Positions 50,118 through 60,208 are shown, numbered from the stretch's first letter. The stretch is 64,000 nt of DNA from Sulfurovum sp. (GCF_015493435.1 NZ_WGDD01000001.1:1-64000), one strand, 5' to 3'. Program-made: numbers and translations. The notes: a model not told the origin generated them from the sequence alone.

Positions 50118-51131
50118 TTATTTTTTACCTTTCAACAAGTCTACCCAGGCAATTTTAACATTTTCCCAGTCAAACCCCTCGACCTTTTTTCGTGCATTTT
50201 GTGCCAATTCAACGGCTTTTAACGGATGGTCGACGAGGAGCAATATTTTCTGTGCCATCCCTTCTGCATCATCAGCATCCACCAGCAGAGCCTCTTTGCC
50301 ATCTTCTACAAGATAGGGGATCCCGCCAACGTTGGTACTCACTACCGGTAAGCCCAGTGCCATGGCTTCCATAACACTCACAGGCGTATTGTCAACGTTG
50401 GTTGTGTTAATGAAAATGTCATACGATTCAGATAACTTCCACCAAGCCTCTTTACTTAATTTTCCTGTAAATATGACTTTGTCATCCAGTCCCATTTCTT
50501 CGGCTTTCTGTTTTATTTTTTCAAGTGTACCGTCTCTGTCAGGACCAACCATACACAAAGAGGCATCGTCATATTTTTGTAACAAAAGAGCCAGCACATC
50601 CAGCGCCATTTGGGGGTTATACAGGGGGCTGAAAGCCCTCACGTAAAGCAGTTTTGGACGAACGCTGTTTCGTTTGGTAAATGTGTAGTTCCCAATCTCT
50701 ATATTATTGGGGATATAGTCAACATTATAGCCGTACTTTTGAAAGATCTCAAACAAATAGCCGGAAGGTGCAACATTGGCATAGGAATATTTAAATATGA
50801 AGTCACTCATCTTTGCATTCAAACGTAAGCGGTTTTCAAGCTTTCCCCCATGCAAAACAGGGATATAAGGCGCACCGACACAGCGAGCCATCCCTGCACA
50901 CAGCAGTGCATAGTAAAAATTGGAAGTGCTGTAGGTATCTATGAGTACATACTCTGTCTTATGCCGGTATTTGACAATAGACCAAAGCATCTCTAAAAGT
51001 CGAAGTATTTTATTTTTTTTGTCGGAAACTGACTTTACCTGAAAATCTTTTGACAGTAGTTTTCCAAGTGTTTCTACAGAGGTCGGTGTATTTCCGTGCC
51101 GGGAAAGTTTGTTTCCTATGTAGAGGATCAT
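50118..51131 (-). CDS. Glycosyltransferase family 4
   Basis: PVLHGGKLENRLRLNAKMSDFIF, EAMALGLPVVSTNVGGIPYLVEDGKEALLV. Confidence 0.9.
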   Translation of the reverse strand: MILYIGNKLSRHGNTPTSVETLGKLLSKDFQVKSVSDKKNKILRLLEMLWSIVKYRHKTEYVLIDTYSTSNFYYALLCAGMARCVGAPYIPVLHGGKLENRLRLNAKMSDFIFKYSYANVAPSGYLFEIFQKYGYNVDYIPNNIEIGNYTFTKRNSVRPKLLYVRAFSPLYNPQMALDVLALLLQKYDDASLCMVGPDRDGTLEKIKQKAEEMGLDDKVIFTGKLSKEAWWKLSESYDIFINTTNVDNTPVSVMEAMALGLPVVSTNVGGIPYLVEDGKEALLVDADDAEGMAQKILLLVDHPLKAVELAQNARKKVEGFDWENVKIAWVDLLKGKK

Positions 51132-52501
51132 CCTCTGCCCTTTAGTTTCATATGCTTATTTTCTATCAATATCCAGATAAATCCTGCACCATACAGAAAA
51201 CTGGGCAAAGCCAAGCGCATAGCATTGTGTGTCATGGTCAAAACACCGTAACCGGTAAACACGACAAGAGTAAAACGTGTTATCGCATTTTTACTGCGGA
51301 AAAACATCCAAACAGGAAACAACAACATGATCGCCAAGGCAAACAAACCCAAAATACCGTGTTCCGCAGGCAACCTGCTTAACTCTACATGCGCAGCACT
51401 GATGCCTGTATCTTCTGCACGATATACTCTGCCGCCGCCAATACCCGCTCCCGTAATACTATGATCCAAGAACGTTTTCCAGTCTGCCAAAACAATGTCA
51501 CCACGCTTTGTTGTGTAGTCTTCCTTGATCTGTTGACCATACTTATCGGTATTGATATAGCGACGTTCTACTGCACCGGATGAAATATTATTGGAAACAA
51601 AAAAAGCAAATGAAAATACTAAACCTAAAATTACAATATGCGTAAAGCGAATATGCAAAAGATGCATAGCCTGTTTTATATTATAGAGATACAATAAAAC
51701 AATGCCCAATACTAAAGAGGAAATAGCTGCGATCAGCCCACCCCGTGAAAGTGTAAAAAGTCCCTGAAGCGTAAACAGCAGAAGCATTCCGACATCAATG
51801 GTACGATAGACAAATATCTTACGGCCAGTTAACAACGCATACCCGATCAACACCATACCCAGTCCCAAAATAGCTGCAACCTGGTTGGGACCAAATCCGC
51901 CACTTGCAGCAAAATTAGAGCCCCCGCCATAATGGATCGATCCATAGTCAGGGGTCTTCAGAAACAACAGTGCCGAGGTTACTATCACACCAAGCAGTAT
52001 CCATCTGACAAAACGCACCATATCTTCCAGACTCAGAGTGCGTTTATAAAAGTAGAATACACTCATCACCAATACAACTTCCCCAAAAAATGTGAACATA
52101 AACTCCTTTTTAAAATGGGCTATGCTTTCCCAATTTGGGACGAATATACCGGGAAGCAGTAAAAGCAAATAGACCAAAAAAAGCAAAGGAAAAGGTTTAT
52201 GTTTTTTTTCAACGACCCATCCGGTCAAAAGCAGTAAAAAAACGGCGATTTTCCCAAACTCCCAGGGCAAGCCGGCAAAGGACATGCGAAGATACACTTC
52301 CGCTCCTACGATAAATCCGGCAAAAAGATGGGCCTCTCCACCCCTGTTGCGTCTGAGTATGGTACGGTACATACCTATGGCAAATGCTCCCATGCCTACC
52401 AAAAATGCTATTTGGGAAATTTGGGCAGTCACTGCTCCCAATGCTATCATCAAAACCAATAGCACCAATGGTTGATACTTCCCCCTAAACAGTTTACGCA
52501 T
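51128..52501 (-). CDS. O-antigen ligase/polymerase (Wzy-like)
   Basis: Polytopic; GGLIAAISSLVLGIVLLYLYN, AAHVELSRLPAEHGILGL. Confidence 0.8.
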   Translation of the reverse strand: MRKLFRGKYQPLVLLVLMIALGAVTAQISQIAFLVGMGAFAIGMYRTILRRNRGGEAHLFAGFIVGAEVYLRMSFAGLPWEFGKIAVFLLLLTGWVVEKKHKPFPLLFLVYLLLLLPGIFVPNWESIAHFKKEFMFTFFGEVVLVMSVFYFYKRTLSLEDMVRFVRWILLGVIVTSALLFLKTPDYGSIHYGGGSNFAASGGFGPNQVAAILGLGMVLIGYALLTGRKIFVYRTIDVGMLLLFTLQGLFTLSRGGLIAAISSLVLGIVLLYLYNIKQAMHLLHIRFTHIVILGLVFSFAFFVSNNISSGAVERRYINTDKYGQQIKEDYTTKRGDIVLADWKTFLDHSITGAGIGGGRVYRAEDTGISAAHVELSRLPAEHGILGLFALAIMLLFPVWMFFRSKNAITRFTLVVFTGYGVLTMTHNAMRLALPSFLYGAGFIWILIENKHMKLKGRG

Positions 52502-53591
52502 TTAAGACCTCATTATAGATTTCGACAAGTTTTTGTACCACAGCTTTTGAAGAGTAATTTTCTCTCACATGTGCATTCAATTTCGATGCCATGCTCTCTC
52601 TATATTTTTCATCTTCTATGAGCTTCAACATACTTTCTGCCAATGCTTCACTGTCCTTTGCCGGTACGACTTCACCATGCACCCCATGCCCAAGCACCTC
52701 TGCACACTGGCCCACCTCTGTACAGACGACAGGCAGTTTTGCCAGGCCATACTCAAGCAGTGCCACAGGCAATCCTTCAGACTCTGAAGATAGTATTCCC
52801 ATGCCCGAAGCCAACAAAATATCTGCCGAATCACTTCTGGTACCCAGAATATGCACATTGTCCTGCAAATGGTTTGCTTTGATGAATGCCTTGATCTTTT
52901 GGCTGTAGGCATCGTTTTTGTCCTCTCCGACAAGCAGGAGATGATATTCTCGATGCGTTTCATGTACTTGCTCAAATGCCTTTAACAAATTTATATGGTC
53001 TTTCTGCCAGCGTAAATTAGCCAGGCATACTATACGCGTATTTTTTGTTCCGGGAAGTGACACAAAAGAATTTTTTTCCTCCAGTTGTGCAAAATTTTGT
53101 ACATAGATAATTTTTTTTTCATGCAAATATAAATTATTTTTACTCCATTGTACAAGTTTTTCATTCACTGAAATAACGGCATCAAAAAAATGGGAAAATT
53201 GTATGATGATTCTATTTTGTTTTGGATCTACTTCATAACGGATACCGTTATGGTCATGCCAGATAATCTTGACACCGGTAAACGGCTTGCAAAGCACCGC
53301 AGTAAAAAAAGAGGAGGAGTGTGCGTGGATCACATTGATTTTATGCTTTTTTATAAATTTTATCAACTTTCCAAGGGCTTTCATATCCAATGCTGAATGT
53401 TTATGTAAAATCATATATCCCACGTTATCGGAAAGAAAAGATTCCAGTGCACCACCCTGACGTGTTGCGCACAGGTAACTGGGAACGTCTGCTTCTTTCA
53501 GTGCATTTGCCAGATTGACACTGACACGTTCTGCACCACCGGCAGCCAGTGAGTCTATCAACTGCAATACCCTCGGCTCTTTAATTCCCAT
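52494..53591 (-). CDS. Glycosyltransferase family 4
   Basis: LIDSLAAGGAERVSVNLANAL, SSESEGLPVALLEYGLAKLPVVCTEVG. Confidence 0.9.
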   Translation of the reverse strand: MGIKEPRVLQLIDSLAAGGAERVSVNLANALKEADVPSYLCATRQGGALESFLSDNVGYMILHKHSALDMKALGKLIKFIKKHKINVIHAHSSSFFTAVLCKPFTGVKIIWHDHNGIRYEVDPKQNRIIIQFSHFFDAVISVNEKLVQWSKNNLYLHEKKIIYVQNFAQLEEKNSFVSLPGTKNTRIVCLANLRWQKDHINLLKAFEQVHETHREYHLLLVGEDKNDAYSQKIKAFIKANHLQDNVHILGTRSDSADILLASGMGILSSESEGLPVALLEYGLAKLPVVCTEVGQCAEVLGHGVHGEVVPAKDSEALAESMLKLIEDEKYRESMASKLNAHVRENYSSKAVVQKLVEIYNEVLNA

Positions 53592-54780
53592 ATAGTAGCT
53601 TCCCAATCTCTTCTTCAAACTTTTCCAGCGTAAACTGCCGTGACCATGTCATAGCCTCTTCACTGCTTTGCCTGAATGCATCTGCATTTTCAAGATAATA
53701 TTTTACCTTGTTTACAATGTCATCCACATTGGGCATAACGATCTTCCCTCGAGATCCGTTGCCTATCATGTAATTGACACAGGAAACATCTGTCGTAATG
53801 GGCAGACACCCCCAAAACATCGCCTCTGCCACCACCTTCGGCCAGCCTTCAGACTTGGAGACAAAGATGAGAAAATGTGCATTTTGGTAGTAGCGTTTAA
53901 CAGTATCGGCATCTTGGTTGCCGTGAAGCACCACAAAATCTTCCAGCCCGTTCTCCTTGATGTACGACTCAAGCTTTGGACGTTCCACACCTTCACCAAA
54001 CAGATCTAAATGTACTTCATACCCTTCCTTGTGCAGACGTTCTGCAGTTTGAATGCTGAGCAATGGACGTTTCCCTGGGCTTAGGGCACCTACGTACAGT
54101 AAGTTGGAAGTTGGAAGTTGGAAGTTGGAAGTTGGAAGTTGGAGGTTGGAGGTTGGAGGTTGGAGGTTGGAAGTTTGAGGTTGGAAGTTGGAAGCTCTTT
54201 CTTGAAACTTGAAACTTGAAACTTCCTCCTCACTATACGTAGCTGTAAAAAACGGGACAATGTTACTACTCTGTTCCGGCCATTCACCATATACCAGTAC
54301 TTTCATATTACGGGTCAGAAACGTGTTGGAGAGTATCTTCTTTTGTAAACGGTAGCTCCATGGCTGTGGACTGTCAGGGTCCCAGTTGCCGGCATATTTG
54401 GCTGTTTTTGGTTTATGAGGGAAAAAGATCTGTGCCACACTGCCCAGTAAGCCCATATTGCCCGGACAGCGGAGGTGTATGTGGTCTGCCCAGACCATGC
54501 CACGTACGATCTGCACAAAAACGACAGGGAGTTTAAAAAGTGTTTTTACAGCCTCTTTTTTAGAAGTGAGGTGAAAAGCCGGAACTTCGGAAAATGTCAG
54601 TTTTTCATGTTTGTAAGGAAGGTCTATCAGATCGGCAGTGCCATTCTGTATGGGGGCGACCACTTTTACTTCATCGACATGTTTTAACCAAAGGTTCATC
54701 TCTTTAATATAGGGGCCATACCCATATATCTGATCACCTGTTTTTTTATGTTGGACGTGTGTGACTATGAGAAACTTCAT
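53581..54780 (-). CDS. Glycosyltransferase family 4 with heptad-repeat-encoded linker
   Basis: LLYVGALSPGKRPLLSIQTAERL, VSKSEGWPKVVAEAMFWGCLPITTDV; linker TSNLQPPTSNLQLPTSNFQLPTSN. Confidence 0.88.
   Translation of the reverse strand: MKFLIVTHVQHKKTGDQIYGYGPYIKEMNLWLKHVDEVKVVAPIQNGTADLIDLPYKHEKLTFSEVPAFHLTSKKEAVKTLFKLPVVFVQIVRGMVWADHIHLRCPGNMGLLGSVAQIFFPHKPKTAKYAGNWDPDSPQPWSYRLQKKILSNTFLTRNMKVLVYGEWPEQSSNIVPFFTATYSEEEVSSFKFQERASNFQPQTSNLQPPTSNLQLPTSNFQLPTSNLLYVGALSPGKRPLLSIQTAERLHKEGYEVHLDLFGEGVERPKLESYIKENGLEDFVVLHGNQDADTVKRYYQNAHFLIFVSKSEGWPKVVAEAMFWGCLPITTDVSCVNYMIGNGSRGKIVMPNVDDIVNKVKYYLENADAFRQSSEEAMTWSRQFTLEKFEEEIGKLLYGN
54101..54225. repeat. Heptanucleotide array (AAGTTGG-like, 13 units) plus short inverted array
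   Basis: 6x aagttgg, 4x aggttgg, aagtttg, aggttgg, aagttgg (54101-54191), then 54201-54225 cttgaaacttgaaacttgaaacttc in inverted sense. Confidence 0.95.
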
Positions 54781-55916
54781 AACAATGACCTGTAAAAATC
54801 GATATTCTGTTCGACAATACGCTCCAGATTAAAACGGGTCAGAACATCTTCCCGCGCATTCTCTCCCATCACCTGTGCCATTTCAGGATCGTCGAACATG
54901 GCGATGATCTTTCCGGCAATATTATTCGGATCGAGCGGATGGCAAAGCAGTCCCGTCTTCTGGTCTATTACTGCTTCAGGTCCGGGTCCGAGTTTGCTTG
55001 CAACCACCCCTTTGCCCATACCGAGTGCTTCCAGCCAGGCAATAGGCATCGCCTCCATATGCGAAGGGTACACACACACCTCCGCCTGCTCCAGCTTTTT
55101 TGGTATATCATGATGCGGCAGCGGTCCGACGATCTTCACGGCTTTTTCAATGTCTGGTGTAATGAATGTTTTCAGGTATGCAGTATAGGATTCTCCTGTT
55201 TGGGGATCTTTCCAGTCCCTACCGACAATGTCAAGTGTGGCATCCGGGTAAGCCTCAAGGATCTTCGGCATTGCTTCTACCAGTTGGCGTACCCCTTTTT
55301 TCTCAACTACCGTACCGACAAAAAGGATCTTCCTTGCGATCACCTTGTCATCCGATGCGGCATAAAACTTTCCGGTATCGACGATATTGTAGATCGTTTC
55401 AAAAGGTTGTGAAAAGTGCAGCAGTGATTTCGTAGTCTTGCCCACAAAATCACTGACAGCGATCAGCCCGTCAGCTTTTGCAAACGACTGCTTCTCCTGA
55501 AAAGAACGCCAGAATGCAGTTTTTTTACCCAATGTCACCGCGAAGAAATGATGCCCGCCATGCATACGTATCACTTTTTTGGCAGGAAAATTATTTGGAA
55601 TGAACGCAAAAGAAAGCTCTGCACCTTCAATGATGTCTATGGGTGTTTCATCATGTATCTGGTAAAGTTTTTTTACCAAACGTTTAGAATTTGGTATAAA
55701 GTTGCCCGCCGGCCATCTGGCACCGGGAAGCCGCCATACGTGTACCCCCTCGTCATTTTCATACATCTCACGCTCGATCCCGTTGTAGGCACCAACAACC
55801 GATACCCGTATGCCCTTATTGCACAACGCACGTCCTATGGTCTGTACAACTGACCCTATGCCTCCCTGCGTTTTTCCGGTCATAGGGTATTCATGGGTTA
55901 TAAAAGAGATGTGCAT
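54777..55916 (-). CDS. Glycosyltransferase family 4
   Basis: GGIGSVVQTIGRAL, LFVGTVVEKKGVRQLVEAMPKIL, EAMPIAWLEALGMGKGVVASKLGPGPEAV. Confidence 0.9.
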   Translation of the reverse strand: MHISFITHEYPMTGKTQGGIGSVVQTIGRALCNKGIRVSVVGAYNGIEREMYENDEGVHVWRLPGARWPAGNFIPNSKRLVKKLYQIHDETPIDIIEGAELSFAFIPNNFPAKKVIRMHGGHHFFAVTLGKKTAFWRSFQEKQSFAKADGLIAVSDFVGKTTKSLLHFSQPFETIYNIVDTGKFYAASDDKVIARKILFVGTVVEKKGVRQLVEAMPKILEAYPDATLDIVGRDWKDPQTGESYTAYLKTFITPDIEKAVKIVGPLPHHDIPKKLEQAEVCVYPSHMEAMPIAWLEALGMGKGVVASKLGPGPEAVIDQKTGLLCHPLDPNNIAGKIIAMFDDPEMAQVMGENAREDVLTRFNLERIVEQNIDFYRSLL

Positions 55917-55919
55917 ATT

Positions 55920-57308
55920 TTATCCTTCTGTTAAAAATGCTGCAATACGTTTTGAAACATTTTGTTGAGATTCGGTAATGATATTCAGCCATTTCTTTCT
56001 GTCAACTGCAACTTCATCGGGATGTTCAAGTACACGCAGTACCTTTTCAGCCATTTCTTCTTTACTGTTGATCCATACTACGGCATCCAGGCCTTCCATA
56101 CTTTTAAAGTGTTGGAACCTGTAAATCGTCTCTACCGACCACGCTTCAGAATCTGTCTGGTCATACTTGATATAACATGCCGGTTTGTCAAACATCGCAA
56201 AGTCGTGTGCCATGGTTGACCCGACATTATAAACCGTATCGCAATGAAAGGCGATATTGACCAGTAATGCAACATCCTCAAATGATGGGTAAAAAAGGTT
56301 CCAATTTTCACCCTCATCACGGTTCCACAAAGGATCGGACACTTTAATGACATCCTTATAACGCTTCAACACTTCATCATACCGATTTGAAAAGTCAGCA
56401 GGGCACCGACGAAAAAGTATTTGGGGTCTTTTGCTTTTTTCCATCTGTTCTACCGCTTCTGCAAGGTCTGCCAAATACTCAGGATCGTAAGGAGAGGTAC
56501 GTGTATCATCACCGGAAAAACATATTATTTTTCTCTTAGGATCAAGATCATATTTTTGGCAAAATAGTTCTTTGTCCCAGTAAAGTGATTTGTCATGGTA
56601 AAAATCAAATTGAGGTGTTCCGGTAACAACTATGGAAGCTTCCTCTATTTCAGGATAATACATTTGCATCTCATTTTTCATATACTCTGACCATACACAA
56701 TAACCATCCGTCCGTGTAGCCAGCCGGGCTTTGGGAAGGTTGTCCCATGAGTAGATCGCGGTGATTGTCTTTATACCTGACATCTGCGCTGTGAGAACAG
56801 CAGGTACGGCAATGATGGAACGCTGATGCGTGTTGAACACCACATCCGGATTATGACGTTTTAAAAAATCACTAAACGGCTGCAGATAGGCTGATTTTTT
56901 CACACGATTGTCATACATGCCTTCCATCTTTAAAATAGCTTTATCACTGTTAAAAGCAGAACCTGTTATTTCCACTGCTTTATAAAACAGTTTAAGCCTG
57001 AAATTTCTAATGGAAGGTGCCCAGTTCGTCATCAGAGTCTGATTTTTCACTATATGAGTGTTATGCCGCAAACGGGCATAGCTGATACTCTCACGTAAGA
57101 ACTTTTCAGACATACTCTCTTTATAGGGCGGTAACGGCTCACTATCCAATCTTATGTCATGTAAAGATTCAACCTCGCCTAAAGCACTTTCACTCAACGC
57201 ATGCCACACAACGATTTCATGCCCTTTATCTGTCAAATCTTTTAAAATGTTCGAATACAGATAATTGCGTATTCCCACACCATCGGGTACCAAAAACAGT
57301 ATTTTCAC
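55920..57308 (-). CDS. Surface-carbohydrate biosynthesis protein, glycosyltransferase-like
   Basis: VKILFLVPDGVGIRNYLYSNILKDL; GTG start at 57308 overlapping asnB stop. Confidence 0.65.
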   Translation of the reverse strand: MKILFLVPDGVGIRNYLYSNILKDLTDKGHEIVVWHALSESALGEVESLHDIRLDSEPLPPYKESMSEKFLRESISYARLRHNTHIVKNQTLMTNWAPSIRNFRLKLFYKAVEITGSAFNSDKAILKMEGMYDNRVKKSAYLQPFSDFLKRHNPDVVFNTHQRSIIAVPAVLTAQMSGIKTITAIYSWDNLPKARLATRTDGYCVWSEYMKNEMQMYYPEIEEASIVVTGTPQFDFYHDKSLYWDKELFCQKYDLDPKRKIICFSGDDTRTSPYDPEYLADLAEAVEQMEKSKRPQILFRRCPADFSNRYDEVLKRYKDVIKVSDPLWNRDEGENWNLFYPSFEDVALLVNIAFHCDTVYNVGSTMAHDFAMFDKPACYIKYDQTDSEAWSVETIYRFQHFKSMEGLDAVVWINSKEEMAEKVLRVLEHPDEVAVDRKKWLNIITESQQNVSKRIAAFLTEG

Positions 57309-59023
57309 TTGATCCCCCTGCTTTCTATCATCAGTCCGACACTCACCCACTGCCAAATATAAAAAGCGTTATCCTGTGCACCGTTTTTGTAGGCAAGCCA
57401 CTCTTTTTGCATTTCATCTACCTTAAACCATCGTCTCAGTTCTGAAGATGCGATCTGCTCTATCTGTTCATCTACAAAACTTGTCAACTCATTACCTAAC
57501 CATTCACGCTGAGGTGTCTGTACCGGACGTTTGGGAGCGAAAACGATCTCTTTACTCAAATGCTTTTGTGCAATCTGCCGGAGCATCCACTTTTTTTGCC
57601 CTGCACGTATCTTGTACTCCTGTGGCTGCGCAAAGGCAAGCTCAACCAGACGGTAGTCAAGAAAAGGTTCACGCAGTTCAACCGACGATGCCATGGAAAC
57701 ACGGTCATTAAAACGCAAAGCCCGTGGGATTTTAGTATAAAAAAGATCTCGGTACTGCATATTCTGCAAGGCATTATCAAAGGGTTTGGGATAAGGATGT
57801 TTTTGCGCTGCCTGGGCAAAGTCTGTCCGCAAAACATTGGTACGGGTGGGAGATGTCTTGACACCCTGTACAAGGCTGTCACCCTGTGCCGTATAGTAAT
57901 CATACCCTGCCCACTGCTCATCCATGCCCTGTCCGTCAAGCAGCACCAGTGTCCCGTCAGCTCTTGCCTGTTTAAAAAGCGTGTAGTAAGCGATTGTAGG
58001 GATGCCCCCATAGGGTTCATACTGCACTTCAAACAGCTCCTGGGCAAGTGCGGGTACACCTGCAGCGGTAAGAAGCACTTTTTGCAGCGGGTTGCCTGTA
58101 CGCTCAAGCATCATCTCTACCCATTTGTCCTCATCGTAGCGTTCGTCACCTGTGTAGAAGGTATATGCCTTGATGTTGTCATTGCCCGGATGGGTTTTGT
58201 GTACCATGGCAAGCAGGGTCGAGCTGTCCAACCCCCCGCTGAGATTGAACCCTACTGTTACATCGGCACGGAAACGCAATTTGACACTCTCTTCAAGCAG
58301 CGTTTCATACGATGCCTGCACCGCTTCGAGTGTAGTTTCGGTATGAAGTTGCCCGATGCGTGATGCAAAATCGTACCACCGTCTTATCTTCACACTGCCG
58401 TCATACACCATCGAGCATCCTGCCTCAAGCTGCCGTACCCCTTCCCAAAAACTCTCTTCAGGTCTGCCGTAGGTACCGTAGGCAAGATAGGATGCCCACA
58501 CTCTCTCTTTGGGACGAAGCGGTATGCCGGCAGCTTCAAACGCCTTGATCTCGCTGGCAACATAGAGACTCCCTTCATACTCCATATAGTAGAATGGCTT
58601 TACCCCAAAACGATCCCTTGCACAAAAGAGGTTTCCCTGCTGCCGGTCGTAAATGACAAACGCAAACATACCGTTAAGCCGTTCAAGCATCGCTTCTCCC
58701 CAAACAGTATAGGCTGTAAGGAGTACCTCCGTGTCGGACACGGTACGAAATGCATAGTGGTAAGCCAATGTCTGTCTTAGTTCAAGATAGTTGTATATCT
58801 CACCGTTAAAGACGATCACATAGCGTCCCTGACCATCTTCCATGGGCTGGTTCGCTTCAGTAGAGAGGTCAATGATAGAGAGCCTGTTATGTCCCAGTGC
58901 CACCCCCTCTTTTGGCATCAGCTTTCCGGTATGGTCAGGGCCTCTGTGCTGTTGGGCATGGAGCATTGCATCGAGTGTACGCTCTTTCGCTGCCTTTCCG
59001 ACAATGCCGACTATACCGCACAT
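57305..59023 (-). CDS. asnB: Asparagine synthase (glutamine-hydrolysing)
   Basis: MCGIVGIVGKA, HRGPDHTG, FNLSGGLDSSTLLAM. Confidence 0.95.
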   Translation of the reverse strand: MCGIVGIVGKAAKERTLDAMLHAQQHRGPDHTGKLMPKEGVALGHNRLSIIDLSTEANQPMEDGQGRYVIVFNGEIYNYLELRQTLAYHYAFRTVSDTEVLLTAYTVWGEAMLERLNGMFAFVIYDRQQGNLFCARDRFGVKPFYYMEYEGSLYVASEIKAFEAAGIPLRPKERVWASYLAYGTYGRPEESFWEGVRQLEAGCSMVYDGSVKIRRWYDFASRIGQLHTETTLEAVQASYETLLEESVKLRFRADVTVGFNLSGGLDSSTLLAMVHKTHPGNDNIKAYTFYTGDERYDEDKWVEMMLERTGNPLQKVLLTAAGVPALAQELFEVQYEPYGGIPTIAYYTLFKQARADGTLVLLDGQGMDEQWAGYDYYTAQGDSLVQGVKTSPTRTNVLRTDFAQAAQKHPYPKPFDNALQNMQYRDLFYTKIPRALRFNDRVSMASSVELREPFLDYRLVELAFAQPQEYKIRAGQKKWMLRQIAQKHLSKEIVFAPKRPVQTPQREWLGNELTSFVDEQIEQIASSELRRWFKVDEMQKEWLAYKNGAQDNAFYIWQWVSVGLMIESRGIK

Positions 59024-59794
59024 TTACGACTCTTCCTTTCCATTGAGGGATACATAAAAGGACTCTGCCTTTTCCCAATCCTCCATCGTATCGATATTGA
59101 TTAGCTCCGGACTCTCGATGGGGAAAGCCACAATATCGTCTCCAAGCAGTGAGCCTTTGTTGCGTATGGTCTCTACGGAAGTGATGTAGATGGCACCGTC
59201 ACGGTGGTAGGCAGGCGGAAGTTCCTGACGGCGGGGGATGATCTTTTTCTCTCCGGTACTGATTTTGAGACGGTTATTCTTTTCTATTTCAAAGGTCCAG
59301 TGAGGGTTAAACTCATCGGGCACCTTCCTCACCGATACCAGTGCATCGGGGCGTTCCTGAACAAACATGCGTATGGCATCGTCTATGACCCCTTGTGGAC
59401 GGTAAGGACTTGTCACCTGAAGCAGACAGACCGCATCGTACACTTCACCCTGTGATTCCATAAAATCCAAAGCATGCTGCACGACTTCAAGGCTTCCCGA
59501 ATGATCTTGCGCCAGTGCTTCCGGTCGCATGAAGGGTACTTCAAGTCCATAGTTGCGTGCCACTTCCGCTATCTTCTCATCATCGGTTGAGAGAATGGTT
59601 TTTTCAAGTAATAAAGCATCATTTGCCTGTTCAATGGTATAGGCGATCAGCGGCTTTCCTGCCAGTGGCTTGATGTTTTTGCCTGGCACACCTTTGGAAC
59701 CACCCCTTGCCGGAATTAATCCGAGGATTTTTAAGTTAGAAGTTGGAAGTTTCAAGTTGGAAGTTTCAAGTTTCAGGTTGGAAGTTTGTTTCAT
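59024..59794 (-). CDS. Acylneuraminate (nonulosonate) cytidylyltransferase
   Basis: ILGLIPARGGSKGVPGKNIKPLAGKPLIAYTIEQA; N-terminal extension encoded by heptad array. Confidence 0.9.
   Translation of the reverse strand: MKQTSNLKLETSNLKLPTSNLKILGLIPARGGSKGVPGKNIKPLAGKPLIAYTIEQANDALLLEKTILSTDDEKIAEVARNYGLEVPFMRPEALAQDHSGSLEVVQHALDFMESQGEVYDAVCLLQVTSPYRPQGVIDDAIRMFVQERPDALVSVRKVPDEFNPHWTFEIEKNNRLKISTGEKKIIPRRQELPPAYHRDGAIYITSVETIRNKGSLLGDDIVAFPIESPELINIDTMEDWEKAESFYVSLNGKEES
59734..59790. repeat. Heptanucleotide array, left side of four-helix-bundle gene
   Basis: aagttag aagttgg aagtttc aagttgg aagtttc aagtttc aggttgg aagtttg. Confidence 0.92.
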
Positions 59795-60150
59795 TGGATA
59801 CCTTTTTTTATGGAACTTATTAGAGCATTAAGCATTTTTTCAATTTCAAAAATTTTATCCAAGAGTATTTCATCATTGGCAATATAACCAATACGCTCCG
59901 AAATTTCCAATTGTGTTTGTAGTTCATAAAGAGAACCTAAGGCAATATGCAAAAACTGAACAAACTCTTTTTTAGAATTTCTTCCAGCCCCCTCAGCAAT
60001 ATTGGAAGGAATAGATACACCACATCTACGAATTTGATCCGACAAAGCATACATTTCATTTTTAGGAAAATCTTCCAGTTTTTTATAAACCAAAACAACA
60101 AGATCCATAGCTCTCTGCCAAACAATCAACTCTTTAAACTTCGCCATCAC
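59791..60150 (-). CDS. Four-helix-bundle protein (S23/IVP, TIGR02436-like)
   Basis: FKELIVWQRAMDLVVLVYKKLEDFPKNEMYALSDQIRRCGVSIPSNIAEGAGRNSKKEFVQFLHIALGSLYELQTQL. Confidence 0.93.
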   Translation of the reverse strand: MMAKFKELIVWQRAMDLVVLVYKKLEDFPKNEMYALSDQIRRCGVSIPSNIAEGAGRNSKKEFVQFLHIALGSLYELQTQLEISERIGYIANDEILLDKIFEIEKMLNALISSIKKGIQ

Positions 60151-60161
60151 CCCTCCTCAAC

Positions 60162-60208
60162 TTCAAACTTCAAACTTCAAACTTCAAACTTCCAACTTCC
60201 AACTTCCC
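60162..60208. repeat. Heptanucleotide array, right side of four-helix-bundle gene, inverted relative to left array
   Basis: aacttca x4 then aacttcc x3 on the + strand. Confidence 0.93.

Noticed and set aside
54101-54225. CRISPR-like repeat array
   Set aside because: Units are contiguous 7-mers without spacers and no cas genes are nearby.
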